Source: Thermorudis peleae (GTDB lineage Bacteria; Chloroflexota; Chloroflexia; Thermomicrobiales; Thermomicrobiaceae). From it: a DNA stretch of 64,000 bases. Position numbers and translations under genes: made by a program. Each line of letters starts with the position of its first letter. Position 1 is the stretch's first letter. The stretch is taken from the NCBI RefSeq assembly GCF_000744775.1, contig NZ_JQMP01000004.1:310001-374000 (forward strand), in the 5' to 3' direction. Under the pieces are notes generated by a model that saw nothing but the letters and a program-made list of their open reading frames with translations, ran no database searches and was not told the origin of the DNA. Shown here in pieces: positions 8,750-17,877 of the stretch.

Positions 8750-10624
8750 ATGTATCTTGAACAGATCAATAGCCCACAAGATCTCAAGAGGCTCACGATT
8801 CCGCAACTCGAAGTGTTAGCGCAAGAAATTCGCCAGACAATTATTGAGACCGTGATTGGCAAAACCGGTGGGCACTTTGCTCCCAACCTCGGCACGGTTG
8901 AACTCACCTTAGCGTTGCACTACGTCTTCGACTCGCCACGGGACAAGATCGTTTGGGATGTTGGGCATCAAGCATATCCACACAAACTCGTAACCGGCCG
9001 CCGCGATCGCTTCCATACAATCCGGCAAGAAGGCGGACTTAGCGGTTTTCTCCAGCGCGAAGAAAGCGAGCATGACATCTTTGGTGCCGGACACGCGAGC
9101 ACATCCATCTCCGCAGCCCTAGGCATCGCCGTTGCAGGGCAACTTAAAGGTGAGCGTTTCCACACCGTCGCCGTTATTGGCGACGGCGCGTTAACGGGAG
9201 GTATGGCCTATGAAGCGTTGAACAACGCTGGGAGTCTTCAAGTACCTCTCATCGTTGTTCTCAATGACAATGAGATGTCCATTGCCCCGAATGTCGGCGG
9301 ACTCGCGAAATATCTGAGCCGCATCCGCGCCAATACACGCTATCGCCAAGCCAAAGCAGAAATTGAGCGGCTTCTCCGCCGATTGCCACAAGGTGATCTC
9401 TTGCTTAACCTGAGTTATCGCTTTCTCGACGGCCTCAAAGAGGCGGTCTACCATACCATGATTTGGGAAGAGCTCGGCTTTACCTACATCGGCCCGATTG
9501 ACGGGCACAATCTCCGAGAGCTCATCGAGACGTTCCAGCTCGTTAAGCAGATTGATGGGCCGGTTTTTGTCCATACGCTCACGGTCAAAGGCAAGGGATA
9601 TCAGCCAGCAGAGGATGACCCATTCAAACATCACAGTGCGGCCGTGAAGGTGCCAGGCGCTCCGCCGACGCCACCGCGGTATCAAGACGTGTTTGGCGAA
9701 ACCCTTACCCAGCTTGCTTATCACGATCCGCGCATAGTCGCTATTACAGCAGCGATGCCTGATGGCACTGGTCTTTTGCCGTTTGCTAAAGCGCACCCTG
9801 AGCGCTTCTTCGATGTCGGCATCGCTGAGCAACATGCTGTTACCTTCGCCGCGGGCCTCGCAACGCAAGGGATGCGTCCCGTTGCAGCGATTTACTCAAC
9901 ATTTCTGCAGCGTGCCTACGACCAAGTCATTCATGACGTGTGTATTCAGCGACTGCCGGTTGTGTTCGCGCTCGATCGCGCTGGCCTCGTTGGAGAAGAT
10001 GGCCGAACGCATCATGGCGTCTTCGACTTTGCCTACCTCCGTTGCTTACCGAATATGGTGGTGATGGCACCAAAAGACGAAGACGAGTTACGGCATATGC
10101 TGAAAACCGCCATTGACTATGAAGCAGGGCCAATCGCGCTCCGCTATCCGCGAGGCTCAGGCGTTGGTGTTCCGCTTCTGGGCGATCCTCATTCGCTACC
10201 AATCGGTCGCGGTGAACTCCTGCGAGAAGGACGCGACGTTACCCTCCTCGCGATTGGCTCGACTGTTCTGCCAGCTGAGCGAGCGGCGGACATCCTCGCG
10301 GAAGAAGGCATTGAAGCAACGGTCATTAATGCACGCTTTGTCAAGCCGCTTGACCGTACGCTCATTCTCGATGCCATCCGTGAAACTGGCTTGCTCGTGA
10401 CGATTGAGGAAGCACAAGCCGCTGGTGGCTTCGGCAGCGCCGTTCTCGAGCTGCTCGCAAACGAAGGCACCCAGATACCCGTGCGCGTGCTTGGCTTAGC
10501 AGACCGCTTCTACGATCATGCTTCGCAATCGTCGCTCCGGAAGCAGGCGGGGATCGATGCAGAGAGCATCGCCAGACAGGCACGCGCACTCGTTCGGCAG
10601 GCTCGACACACGCCGGTGTCGTAG
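8750..10624 (+). CDS. dxs: 1-deoxy-D-xylulose-5-phosphate synthase
   Basis: A 624-residue enzyme, the normal length for DXS. It condenses pyruvate and glyceraldehyde 3-phosphate in a thiamine-diphosphate-dependent reaction, the first step of the MEP isoprenoid pathway. Visible motifs: [10 protein letters not shown] near 70-79, the ThDP/Mg site [15 protein letters not shown] (144-158), the catalytic-Glu region [15 protein letters not shown], and [15 protein letters not shown]. The ATG follows GAGGAGGAACAGGG. It is probably the first gene of a run that continues with rsmG 17 bases later. No other MEP-pathway gene is in the window. Confidence 0.97.
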   Translation: MYLEQINSPQDLKRLTIPQLEVLAQEIRQTIIETVIGKTGGHFAPNLGTVELTLALHYVFDSPRDKIVWDVGHQAYPHKLVTGRRDRFHTIRQEGGLSGFLQREESEHDIFGAGHASTSISAALGIAVAGQLKGERFHTVAVIGDGALTGGMAYEALNNAGSLQVPLIVVLNDNEMSIAPNVGGLAKYLSRIRANTRYRQAKAEIERLLRRLPQGDLLLNLSYRFLDGLKEAVYHTMIWEELGFTYIGPIDGHNLRELIETFQLVKQIDGPVFVHTLTVKGKGYQPAEDDPFKHHSAAVKVPGAPPTPPRYQDVFGETLTQLAYHDPRIVAITAAMPDGTGLLPFAKAHPERFFDVGIAEQHAVTFAAGLATQGMRPVAAIYSTFLQRAYDQVIHDVCIQRLPVVFALDRAGLVGEDGRTHHGVFDFAYLRCLPNMVVMAPKDEDELRHMLKTAIDYEAGPIALRYPRGSGVGVPLLGDPHSLPIGRGELLREGRDVTLLAIGSTVLPAERAADILAEEGIEATVINARFVKPLDRTLILDAIRETGLLVTIEEAQAAGGFGSAVLELLANEGTQIPVRVLGLADRFYDHASQSSLRKQAGIDAESIARQARALVRQARHTPVS

Positions 10625-10641
10625 CACCTACCTCCTGTGCC

Positions 10642-11502
10642 ATGACACGCGCCGCTCATCCCGCTGACCTGTCGGTGCTCCGCGAAATTGCCGAAGCCTG
10701 CGATCTTCGGCTTTCGGCTGCCCAATTGGAGCAGTTTGCCCAGTATGGAACACTGCTGCTGTCGTGGCGGGAGCGGATCAACCTTACTGGTATCACGGAC
10801 TGGCAAGGGCTCCAGCGTACGCTCTTCGGGGACGCGCTTGCGCTTGTGCCACTCATCCTTCACTACTGCCAAATACAGCGCTCAGGAGGTTGTTCTTCGC
10901 TCCAAGATGCCGCACATGCAACAGGCGGATCCTCCACTGCGTCCATACCTGGCTGTCAGCTCCTGGACGTTGGAACAGGCGCTGGCATTCCTGGGATTCC
11001 CCTGAAGCTTGCGCTACCCGATCTGAACCTTACCCTGCTTGAAGCAACCGGCAAGAAAGTTGCATTTCTGGAGCATGTTCTGCAGGCCCTCGGCCTTACT
11101 CACGTGCTCGTCATCCAGGGACGCGCCGAGGAGATTGCACACAATCCAGGTTATCGCGGGCACTTTGACCTTGTTACCGCCCGCGGCCTCGCGCCGTTAC
11201 CAACGCTTTTGGAACTCTGCCTCCCGTTTCTTCATGTTGGCGGGTATGGCATCTTCCCCAAAGGGCCACGAGTCGATGTCGAAATCCATGCAGCGCACTA
11301 TGCTCTCCACATCTTGGGCGGCACGATCGTTGACGTTCGCACCCCGCCTCATCCAGCCCTCGCGACAACTCGCATCGTTGTTGTGCGACTTGATCGTCCA
11401 GTTCCATCGAACTATCCACGCCGTGCTGGTATTCCGCAAAAACGGCCTATTCTTTCCCGCGGTACGGCTGCCAGGGAAGACGAAAAGGAAGGTATATCAT
11501 GA
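10642..11502 (+). CDS. rsmG: 16S rRNA (guanine-527-N7)-methyltransferase RsmG
   Basis: A 286-residue SAM-dependent methyltransferase that modifies G527 of 16S rRNA. The SAM motif is LLDVGTGAGIPGIPLKLAL, followed by LEATGKKVAFLEHV, the RGLAPLPTLLE segment and the typical C-terminal RRAGIPQKRPI. It is longer than most family members because of a Ser/Gly-rich insertion of about 25 residues just before the SAM motif (around residues 75-105). Its stop overlaps the start of the following selenoprotein candidate by four bases (ATGA), which points to translational coupling. Confidence 0.93.
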   Translation: MTRAAHPADLSVLREIAEACDLRLSAAQLEQFAQYGTLLLSWRERINLTGITDWQGLQRTLFGDALALVPLILHYCQIQRSGGCSSLQDAAHATGGSSTASIPGCQLLDVGTGAGIPGIPLKLALPDLNLTLLEATGKKVAFLEHVLQALGLTHVLVIQGRAEEIAHNPGYRGHFDLVTARGLAPLPTLLELCLPFLHVGGYGIFPKGPRVDVEIHAAHYALHILGGTIVDVRTPPHPALATTRIVVVRLDRPVPSNYPRRAGIPQKRPILSRGTAAREDEKEGIS

Positions 11503-12848
11503 GCAGTCAGCACGTTGTCATTATTGGTGGAGACGCAGCGGGCATGAGCGCTGCCTGGCAAATCCGCCGGCTACGACCAGATTGGACAATTACCGTCTTT
11601 GAACGAGGGCAGTACACATCCTATTCGGCGTGAGGGCTGCCATACTTCATCGCCGGTCTGGTCGACGACATAGGCACGCTTATTGCACGCTCGCCCGAAG
11701 CCCATCGGCGTGGAGGGATTGATCTCCGTCTCGGCGAAGTAGTTTGTGAGATTGATGCGACAGCTCAACGGGTCGTGGTTGAGCGTTCTCAGGGCCAGGT
11801 TTACACAGAGCCATACGACCAACTCGTGATCGCCACCGGCGCACGCCCGCGAACGCTCGCGCTACCCGGTCAAGATGCTGCTGGCGTCTTCACCCTCACC
11901 ACTATCCCTGATGCACTGGCAATCCGCACTTGGATTGAGCATGAGCGCCCACGACACGCTGTTGTCGTTGGCGGCGGCTACATTGGCCTTGAGGCCACTG
12001 AAAGCCTTGTCGTGCGCGGCATCTCCACGACGTTGATCGAACAAGCACCGCAGATCATGAACACGCTTGACCCGGAGATGGCACACCTCGTTGCTGAAGC
12101 CATCGAAAAATCTGGCGTTGAACTCCGCCTCCAAGACCGTATCACCCAGCTGCACATACAGCAGGGACGCATTCAGAGCATCTCTGTGGGTGATGACGTC
12201 CTTCCTGCTGACCTGCTGATTTTTGCCCCTGGCATCGAGCCAAACAGTGACCTCGCCCGGGAAGCAGGTATTGCTCTCGGTGTCGCCAACGCGATTCACG
12301 TCGATGAAACCTTGCACACTAGCGCTCCGAACGTCTGGGCAGCCGGAGACTGTGCTGAGACGTTTCATCTTGTAACACGGCGTCCGGCATGGATTCCGCT
12401 CGGAACAACAGCCAACAAGCAAGGTCGAATCTGTGGACAAAACGTTGCCGGAAACGCTTACCGGTTTCCCGGCGTTGTCGGAACTGCTATCACCAAATTC
12501 CTCGATCTTGAAATTGCACGCACTGGCCTCAACGAACGTGAAGCACAGCAGGCTGGGATCACATACGCAACGGCGACGATCCGGAGCACAACCCGTTCGG
12601 GATATTATCCAGGAAGTGCCCCCATTACCGTGAAGTTGCTTGCTGAGCGCGGCAGTGGGCGGCTCCTTGGGGGACAGATTGTTGGCGGAGTAGGAGCAGG
12701 CAAGCGCATTGACACGCTTGCTGTTGCGTTACATGCTGACCTCGATGTTGAGGCATTCCAGTGGTTTGACCTTGCGTATGCTCCGCCCTTTTCTCCTGTT
12801 TGGGACCCTGTCCTGATCGCTGCCCGACAACTTGCGCGCACCATCTAG
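11499..12848 (+). CDS. Probable selenocysteine-containing CoA-disulfide-reductase-family flavoprotein (in-frame UGA at codon 45)
   Basis: Read through one TGA (11631-11633), this frame gives a complete 449-residue FAD/NAD(P)H pyridine nucleotide-disulfide oxidoreductase. FAD-binding IIGGDAAGMSAA is at 8-19, the active-site segment ERGQYTSYSA-U-GLPYFIAG at 35-53, the NAD(P)H motif VVVGGGYIGLEATES lies near 155-170, and VWAAGDCAET near 280. A C-terminal dimerisation domain follows. In CoA-disulfide reductases and NADH oxidases the UGA position holds the single redox Cys (S-x-x-CGLPY). No other stop or frameshift is present, and a SECIS-like hairpin follows the UGA. Sec insertion is inferred; the alternatives are a nonsense mutation or a sequencing error. 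The ATG overlaps the rsmG stop. A naive call would start at ATG 11775 and lose the active site and part of the FAD domain. Confidence 0.85.
11631..11676 (+). promoter_or_regulatory. Candidate bacterial SECIS element with its UGA codon
   Basis: UGA is at 11631-11633. Downstream, UCG-CC (11650-11654) pairs with GG-U-CGA (11660-11665), leaving a bulged U at 11662 and a five-base apical loop GGUCU at 11655-11659. A lower stem UGCC (11638-11641) / GGCA (11673-11676) can close it. The loop begins 21 bases after the UGA, within the spacing known for bacterial SECIS. The E. coli fdhF SECIS has the same GGUCU apical sequence and a bulged U, but there the bulge is on the 5' side. Function is inferred from this resemblance. 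Confidence 0.65.
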
Positions 12849-12866
12849 AAGCAAAGGGGGATGACA

Positions 12867-13868
12867 ATGCCGAGGACACCGGCGCAAGAAACCATACTTG
12901 ATCTTGTCCAGGGATACCGTACGAGTGCTGTGGTCATGCTCTTCGCAGAATTGGGCATTATTGATGCCCTTGCTCCTCAGCCACTGCCAACGACCGAACT
13001 TGCTCACCGCCTTCATGTTGATACGCAAGCACTGGGACGCCTGCTGCGTGCTGGGAAGGCCCTTGGTCTCGTCACAGAGCGCAATGGCACGTGGGAGGCA
13101 ACGCCGCTCAGCCTTGCAACGCTCAATACCGCCTCGCCTTACTCACTCAGTCATGCGATTCGTCTCCAGAGCGTCTTTGCGCGTCGCTGGTCACGGCTTC
13201 ACGAAGCCGTGCAGACCGGCCATAAACCTGCGGCAAATCAACAGAACGAAGACCGTGTCGATTGGGTACGCCTCTTCACCCTAGGGCTCTACGAGCTTGC
13301 AAGAATGGTCGCCGACGATGTCGCAGCAGCGCTACTTCCCCTGCTCGACAAAAGCGCGGCCCCCAGGATTATCGATCTTGGTGGCGGCCACGGCGCCTAC
13401 AGCGTCGCCCTTGTTCGCCAGTTGCCCACAGCACAGGCTGTTATCGTTGACCTTCCCCCAGTCATTGCTGTGACCCGTCAACTGGTACAGCAGTACGCTT
13501 TTGCTGATCGCCTTCTCCTGCAAGAAGGCGACTTCTTTGTTGATGCGCTCGGCCACGACTACGATTTGGCCCTTCTCTTCGGCATTCTCAACAGTGAGCC
13601 CGAGGAGCGTGCCCTCCGTCTACTCCAGCGCACGTGGGCAGCACTTCGGCCAGGCGGATGGCTGGCCATCCGTCACTGGGATGAGACAAGTCTCGACTAC
13701 GCACTCATGGATCTTCACATGCTGCTTTCAACGGACAACGGGCATGTCCCCAGTGAGGAAGAAATGCGCGCATGGCTGACATCAGCTGGGTTTACAGGAT
13801 TCAGGCTGATGCCAATCCCAACACTTCCGCATGAAATGCTGATCCTAGCTCAACGACCACCTGCCTAG
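12867..13868 (+). CDS. SAM-dependent O-methyltransferase with dimerisation domain (acetylserotonin/caffeate OMT-like)
   Basis: A 333-residue methyltransferase. The N-terminal winged-helix dimerisation region (about 10-100) contains LPTTELAHRLHVDTQALGRL and GLVTERNG. The SAM site is IIDLGGGHGAYSVALV (about 170-185), followed by VIVDLPPVI, then LLFGILNSEPEERALRLL and RPGGWLAIRHWDE. I prefer ATG 12867 because AAAGGGGG sits at normal spacing; ATG 12861 is too close to it. The gene follows the selenoprotein candidate by 18 bases, so they are probably co-transcribed. The substrate is unknown; this family methylates hydroxyl groups on small aromatic or polyketide-like molecules. Confidence 0.85.
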   Translation: MPRTPAQETILDLVQGYRTSAVVMLFAELGIIDALAPQPLPTTELAHRLHVDTQALGRLLRAGKALGLVTERNGTWEATPLSLATLNTASPYSLSHAIRLQSVFARRWSRLHEAVQTGHKPAANQQNEDRVDWVRLFTLGLYELARMVADDVAAALLPLLDKSAAPRIIDLGGGHGAYSVALVRQLPTAQAVIVDLPPVIAVTRQLVQQYAFADRLLLQEGDFFVDALGHDYDLALLFGILNSEPEERALRLLQRTWAALRPGGWLAIRHWDETSLDYALMDLHMLLSTDNGHVPSEEEMRAWLTSAGFTGFRLMPIPTLPHEMLILAQRPPA

Positions 13869-13912
13869 ACGTCTGCGCGTAAGATTCAGGGGTGCGTAGG
13901 ATGGAGAGGCCG

Positions 13913-14935
13913 ATGAGCAAAACGCGTCAAGCGCTTCGGATCCAAGCCATTGAACGTGACATTACACCACTGCCGCTCCTCACTCCTGAACTCTCGATCG
14001 TCGTTCCGGTCTATGACGAGGCCGAAAGCTTACCTGTGCTGTATGAGGAACTCTGCAGGGTGCTTCAGCAGCTACCACTCTCGGCAGAAATGATCTTTGT
14101 CGACGACGGAAGCCGTGACGGCTCCGTCGACATCCTGCGTGCGTTGCACGCGCAAGATGAACGGGTACAAGTAATCGAATTCCGGCGAAATTTTGGCAAA
14201 AGTGCAGCACTCCATGCTGGCTTCCAGGCAGCCCGCGGACGAGTCGTTGTCACCCTCGATGCTGACTTGCAAGACGTACCAGCTGAGATTCCGCGACTCC
14301 TTGAGGCATTAGCTGATGCAGACCTCGTCAGCGGCTGGAAATACCAGCGACAAGATCCTGCCTCGAAGCGCTGGCCATCCCGCTGGTTTAACTTTGTCGT
14401 TCGCCACCTCACAGGGGTACCACTGCACGATTTTAACTGTGGGCTGAAGGCGTACCGACGTGAAGTCATCGAAGAGCTTTCACTCTACGGCGAACTCCAC
14501 CGGTACATTCCAGTCCTTGCTCATCATCGAGGGTTTCGCGTAACTGAAGTTCCGGTTGCGCATCGGCCACGTCGGTTTGGCCATTCCAAATTTGGCTCTG
14601 CGCGATTCTTCCGTGGATTTTTTGACCTGTTGACTGTGCTCTTCCTCACGCAATATACGCGACGGCCACTCCATCTCTTCGGCTGGTTTGGGATGATCAG
14701 CCTCGGGCTTGGCTTTATGATCAACGCATACCTCAGCCTCCAGTGGTTCATGGGACATCCGATTGGGCACCGCCCCCTGCTACTCCTTGGAGTCCTCCTA
14801 ATGATTTTCGGTGCCCAGTTCTTCCTCACCGGGCTCCTCGGCGAATTGATCACCAATGCGAGCGCTCGCCCAGAATATAGCATTCGCCAGCATCTGGCTC
14901 ATCGGGCAAGGGTCGCACAGCGTGATGGCGAATAG
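13913..14935 (+). CDS. Family 2 glycosyltransferase (DPM1/GtrB-like, membrane-anchored)
   Basis: A 340-residue protein. The GT-A domain starts with LSIVVPVYDEAESLPVL, then FVDDGSRDGSVDILRAL, the metal-binding TLDADLQDVPAEIPRL, and DFNCGLKAYRREV. Two C-terminal transmembrane helices (about 245-270 and 280-305) are those of polyprenyl-phosphate glycosyltransferases, which charge undecaprenyl phosphate with a hexose at the inner membrane face. Such donors are the substrates of GT-C enzymes like those at 1212 and 3613; the link is inferred. GGAGAGG precedes ATG 13913; ATG 13901 is also possible. The stop overlaps the next gene by 11 bases. Confidence 0.9.
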   Translation: MSKTRQALRIQAIERDITPLPLLTPELSIVVPVYDEAESLPVLYEELCRVLQQLPLSAEMIFVDDGSRDGSVDILRALHAQDERVQVIEFRRNFGKSAALHAGFQAARGRVVVTLDADLQDVPAEIPRLLEALADADLVSGWKYQRQDPASKRWPSRWFNFVVRHLTGVPLHDFNCGLKAYRREVIEELSLYGELHRYIPVLAHHRGFRVTEVPVAHRPRRFGHSKFGSARFFRGFFDLLTVLFLTQYTRRPLHLFGWFGMISLGLGFMINAYLSLQWFMGHPIGHRPLLLLGVLLMIFGAQFFLTGLLGELITNASARPEYSIRQHLAHRARVAQRDGE

Positions 14936-15878
14936 TAGATCCTCCGACACCTTCCAATCCACGACGCTTGAATGGCCTTGCTGCCCCGGTTGTCAGGCCA
15001 ATGACCCTCGTCCACTGCACACGGTATGGGACTTCACAACCGATACGCGAGCGAGCTTTGTCCTTGTGCAGTGCGGTCAGTGCGGGCTGTGGTATCTTCG
15101 TCCACGACCAACCCCTGCGATCCTTGCTCGATACTATTCTGCAGCCTATCGCCCATTTCGGCGATCAGGGATCATGAGACAAGCGTATCGGGCAGCGCTG
15201 TTGCGAGAAGCACATGCGCTCTGGCCGTATCTCGCCCCACCACGCCGTGTTCTTGACGTTGGGTGCGGAGACGGCACGCTCCTGCAGATCATTCGTGAAG
15301 CGGGCAATCCACAGGTTGCTGGTTTAGAGCCGAGTGAGCACGCTGCAACGCACGCTCGAGAGCATCTCCAGCTTGATATCACGGTCGGGACGCTCGAGAC
15401 GGCTCACTGGCCAGCAAACACATTCGATACCGTGCTCTTACGCCATGTACTGGAACATCTTCCTGAACCAGCCCACGCCCTCAAGCACATTGGACGGCTG
15501 CTTCGTCCAGGTGGACACCTGATTCTGTGGGTTCCAAATTGTGATTCCTGGGCGGCGCAATGGTTGAAGCGTTACTGGATCGGCTACGATCCGCCTCGCC
15601 ATCTCGTGACATTTTCTACCCAGACGTTGCGACAGCTCCTGATTCAGCAGGGATTTCATCCTCGTACCATCGCCCATGAGTGGTACGGCATCGAATGGGC
15701 ATGGGGGATCCGGCTCTGGCTGCACCAACGCTTACGAGCAGGCAGACAGCTGACGCAGATCCTTGGCTGGCTTCATCCAGGGATAACGCTTGCAAGTACG
15801 CCTCTCAGTGCGCTTGCAGCAGCGCGCGGCCGGTCCGGGCGAATTCGGGTCGTTGCGCAGTGGCTTGGCACTCGCTGA
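14925..15878 (+). CDS. Class I SAM methyltransferase with N-terminal zinc-ribbon-like cysteines
   Basis: A 317-residue protein. The N-terminus has CCPGCQ and then CGQCGLWYLRPRP about 35 residues later, a four-cysteine zinc-ribbon-like arrangement often fused to Methyltransf_23 domains of polysaccharide-modifying enzymes. The SAM motif is VLDVGCGDGTLLQII (about 105-119), with LRHVLEHLPEPAHAL and RLLRPGGHLILWVPN after it. It is translationally overlapped with the GT2 gene, which suggests a joint role in making or modifying a surface glycan. ATG 14925 is chosen because longer frames would run deep into the upstream gene. The exact substrate is unknown. Confidence 0.85.
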   Translation: MANSRSSDTFQSTTLEWPCCPGCQANDPRPLHTVWDFTTDTRASFVLVQCGQCGLWYLRPRPTPAILARYYSAAYRPFRRSGIMRQAYRAALLREAHALWPYLAPPRRVLDVGCGDGTLLQIIREAGNPQVAGLEPSEHAATHAREHLQLDITVGTLETAHWPANTFDTVLLRHVLEHLPEPAHALKHIGRLLRPGGHLILWVPNCDSWAAQWLKRYWIGYDPPRHLVTFSTQTLRQLLIQQGFHPRTIAHEWYGIEWAWGIRLWLHQRLRAGRQLTQILGWLHPGITLASTPLSALAAARGRSGRIRVVAQWLGTR

Positions 15879-15920
15879 CCGAGCCATCAATCTGCTACAA
15901 TGTGGTGATGAGGCAAGCGC

Positions 15921-15993
15921 GCCCTCGTAGCTCAAGGGATAGAGCGCTTGGCTTCGAACCAAGAGGTTGGGGGTTCGAATCCCTCCGAGGGTA
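15921..15993 (+). tRNA. tRNA-Arg (anticodon UCG)
   Basis: The cloverleaf can be drawn directly: acceptor GCCCTCG/CGAGGGT, D-arm GCTC...GAGC, anticodon stem CTTGG/CCAAG with loop CTTCGAA (anticodon TCG), and T-arm loop TTCGAAT. The 3' CCA is not encoded. The first acceptor pair is a G-U. It reads CGA and related Arg codons. Confidence 0.93.
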
Positions 15994-15997
15994 CGAG

Positions 15998-16024
15998 AGC
16001 GAGGCATGTGCCTCGCTGTTTTTT
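15998..16024 (+). terminator. Intrinsic terminator after tRNA-Arg
   Basis: Stem AGCGAGGCA / TGCCTCGCT followed directly by GTTTTTT, 5 bases after the tRNA. This is one of only two hairpins in the window with a real U-tract. Confidence 0.85.
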
Positions 16025-16094
16025 CACTTGGTTTGTGCACGATTGGTATACTCGCCTGTTGGCGTACAGCAAGGACGGGAGGGACAGGGGAAGC

Positions 16095-16550
16095 GTGATC
16101 CACGGCGTCGAAATTAAGCGACTCGTGACCCACGCCGATGAGCGCGGCTCCCTCACTGAACTGATTCGCCGAGACGACGCATTTTTTGAAGGATTCGGCC
16201 AGTGCTATGTCTCAATATCCTATCCTGGGGTGATCCGTGCTTGGCATTGGCATAAGAAGCAAACAGACTATTTCGTCTGCATCCGTGGCATGATCAAAGT
16301 GCCCCTTTTTGACCTTCGCCCAGACTCACCGACATACCGCGAACTCAACGAGTTCTTCCTTGGCGATGACAATCGCATTGTCCTCAAGATTCCACCGGGT
16401 GTAGCCCATGGATTCAAAAATATCGGCACAGAACCTTGTTACTTGCTCAATTTCCCAACTGAGCCCTATAACCCGGATGATCCTGACGAATATCGATTGC
16501 CCTACAACACGCCAGAAATTCCGTATTCATGGGAAATCCGCTATCACTAA
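16095..16550 (+). CDS. dTDP-4-dehydrorhamnose 3,5-epimerase-related cupin (RmlC-like)
   Basis: A 151-residue beta-barrel protein, shorter than classical RmlC (about 180 residues). Key segments are ERGSLTELIRRDDAF, YPGVIRAWHWHKKQTDYFV with the expected His residues, and IPPGVAHGFKNIGTEPC. RmlC converts dTDP-4-keto-6-deoxyglucose to the L-rhamno form; short homologues also include sugar 3,4-ketoisomerase and epimerase-like proteins, so the exact reaction is open. GTG 16095 is chosen because AGGGGAAGC precedes it and upstream codons run into the tRNA terminator. rfbB (24158) and rfbD (59902) are in the window but far away. Confidence 0.78.
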   Translation: MIHGVEIKRLVTHADERGSLTELIRRDDAFFEGFGQCYVSISYPGVIRAWHWHKKQTDYFVCIRGMIKVPLFDLRPDSPTYRELNEFFLGDDNRIVLKIPPGVAHGFKNIGTEPCYLLNFPTEPYNPDDPDEYRLPYNTPEIPYSWEIRYH

Positions 16551-16566
16551 TGGCGAAGGATAGACA

Positions 16567-17877
16567 ATGATAACGCCCTATCCGTCTGCATTGACAATCC
16601 AGCCTGTTACCCGTCCAGTCAATGCAGAAGTCGTACTCCCCGGGTCCAAAAGTGTCACGAATCGCGCTTTACTGCTGGCAGCGCTTGCCCGCGGACAATC
16701 GGTACTGACTAGCGCGCTTTTTAGCGATGATACTGCCGTCATGAGCGACTCACTACGGCGGCTCGGGATAGCAGTCGAAGAGCACCCGACGACGTCAACG
16801 TTTCGCGTCATCGGCTGTGGTGGACGCATTCCTGCTGGACATGCGACGCTCTTTGTTGGCAATTCCGGGACAACTGCCCGCTTCCTCACTGCCGCACTCG
16901 CTCTTGGTCATGGAGAGTACATCCTCGATGGTCTTCCGCGCATGCGAGAACGGCCGATGCAGCCGCTGCTCGATGCCCTGCAACAGCTTGGCGTCGACGC
17001 GACATCCCTCGCTGGTACTGGTTGTCCGCCAATTCGGGTTCGCGCCAACGGACTACGTGGTGGTCAGGTGACATTACCTGGCACGTTGAGTAGTCAATAC
17101 CTCAGTGCTTTGCTGATGATTGGGCCGTGTACGCACGATGGTCTTGACATTACTGTTGTCGGTGAACTCGTCTCTCGGCCCTACATCGACATGACCATTG
17201 CGACCATGCGTGCTTTTGGGGCTGAGGTTCACGTGAGTCAAGATGGCCGCCATTTCCAGATTGCCGGCCAGCAGGGTTACACTGGGCGCTCCTACGTGGT
17301 TGAACCAGACGCCTCAGCTGCTTCGTATTTCTTTGCGCTGGCCGCGGTTACCGGAGGCCGGATCACGGTTCAGCATCTTGGTCGCCGGTCATCGCAAGGA
17401 GATCTCCACTTCGTCGATCTCCTGGCAGCGATGGGTTGTCGCGTCACGATGAATGAAGACGCCACGACGGTGGAAGGGCCAGCACGGCTGCGCGGTATTT
17501 CAGCCGATATGAACGCGATCTCCGACACGGTGCCAACACTCGCGGCAATTGCGCCGCTTGCCGAAGAGCCTGTCAGGATTTCGAATGTTGCGCATATCCG
17601 TCACAAGGAGACCGACCGTATTCACGCGCTGGTCACGGAACTTCGTCGCTTAGGCGTTACGGTTGAAGAATATCCGGACGGCTTGACGATCTACCCGGCC
17701 ACGACTCTCCGCCCTGCAGCAATTGAGACCTATGACGACCATCGGATCGCGATGAGTTTCGCAATCCTTGGAGCGGTACGACCGGGGATCACGATCCTGA
17801 ATCCTGCCTGTGTCGCCAAGACGTTTCCAGATTTCTTCACCCGGCTGGAGTCCGTCCTTGCACCAGCCCGTGTCTAG
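16567..17877 (+). CDS. aroA: 3-phosphoshikimate 1-carboxyvinyltransferase (EPSP synthase)
   Basis: A 436-residue enzyme joining shikimate 3-phosphate and PEP, the sixth step of the shikimate pathway. Visible: [17 protein letters not shown] with the substrate-binding Lys near residue 22, [43 protein letters not shown] and [13 protein letters not shown]. All family signatures are intact. AAGGATAGACA precedes the ATG, 16 bases after the cupin gene. It converges with aroC and the two stops overlap by four bases (17874-17877), so the last two aromatic-pathway genes face each other on opposite strands. Confidence 0.97.
   Translation: MITPYPSALTIQPVTRPVNAEVVLPGSKSVTNRALLLAALARGQSVLTSALFSDDTAVMSDSLRRLGIAVEEHPTTSTFRVIGCGGRIPAGHATLFVGNSGTTARFLTAALALGHGEYILDGLPRMRERPMQPLLDALQQLGVDATSLAGTGCPPIRVRANGLRGGQVTLPGTLSSQYLSALLMIGPCTHDGLDITVVGELVSRPYIDMTIATMRAFGAEVHVSQDGRHFQIAGQQGYTGRSYVVEPDASAASYFFALAAVTGGRITVQHLGRRSSQGDLHFVDLLAAMGCRVTMNEDATTVEGPARLRGISADMNAISDTVPTLAAIAPLAEEPVRISNVAHIRHKETDRIHALVTELRRLGVTVEEYPDGLTIYPATTLRPAAIETYDDHRIAMSFAILGAVRPGITILNPACVAKTFPDFFTRLESVLAPARV

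Noticed and set aside
11631-11633. TGA as an ordinary nonsense mutation making the flavoprotein gene a pseudogene
   Set aside because: The codon falls exactly at the catalytic Cys, the rest of the frame is intact, and a SECIS-like hairpin follows. I keep it as the main alternative, but less likely.
15921-15993. tRNA-Sec supporting the selenoprotein
   Set aside because: The only tRNA in the window is a normal tRNA-Arg with anticodon UCG and no long variable arm.
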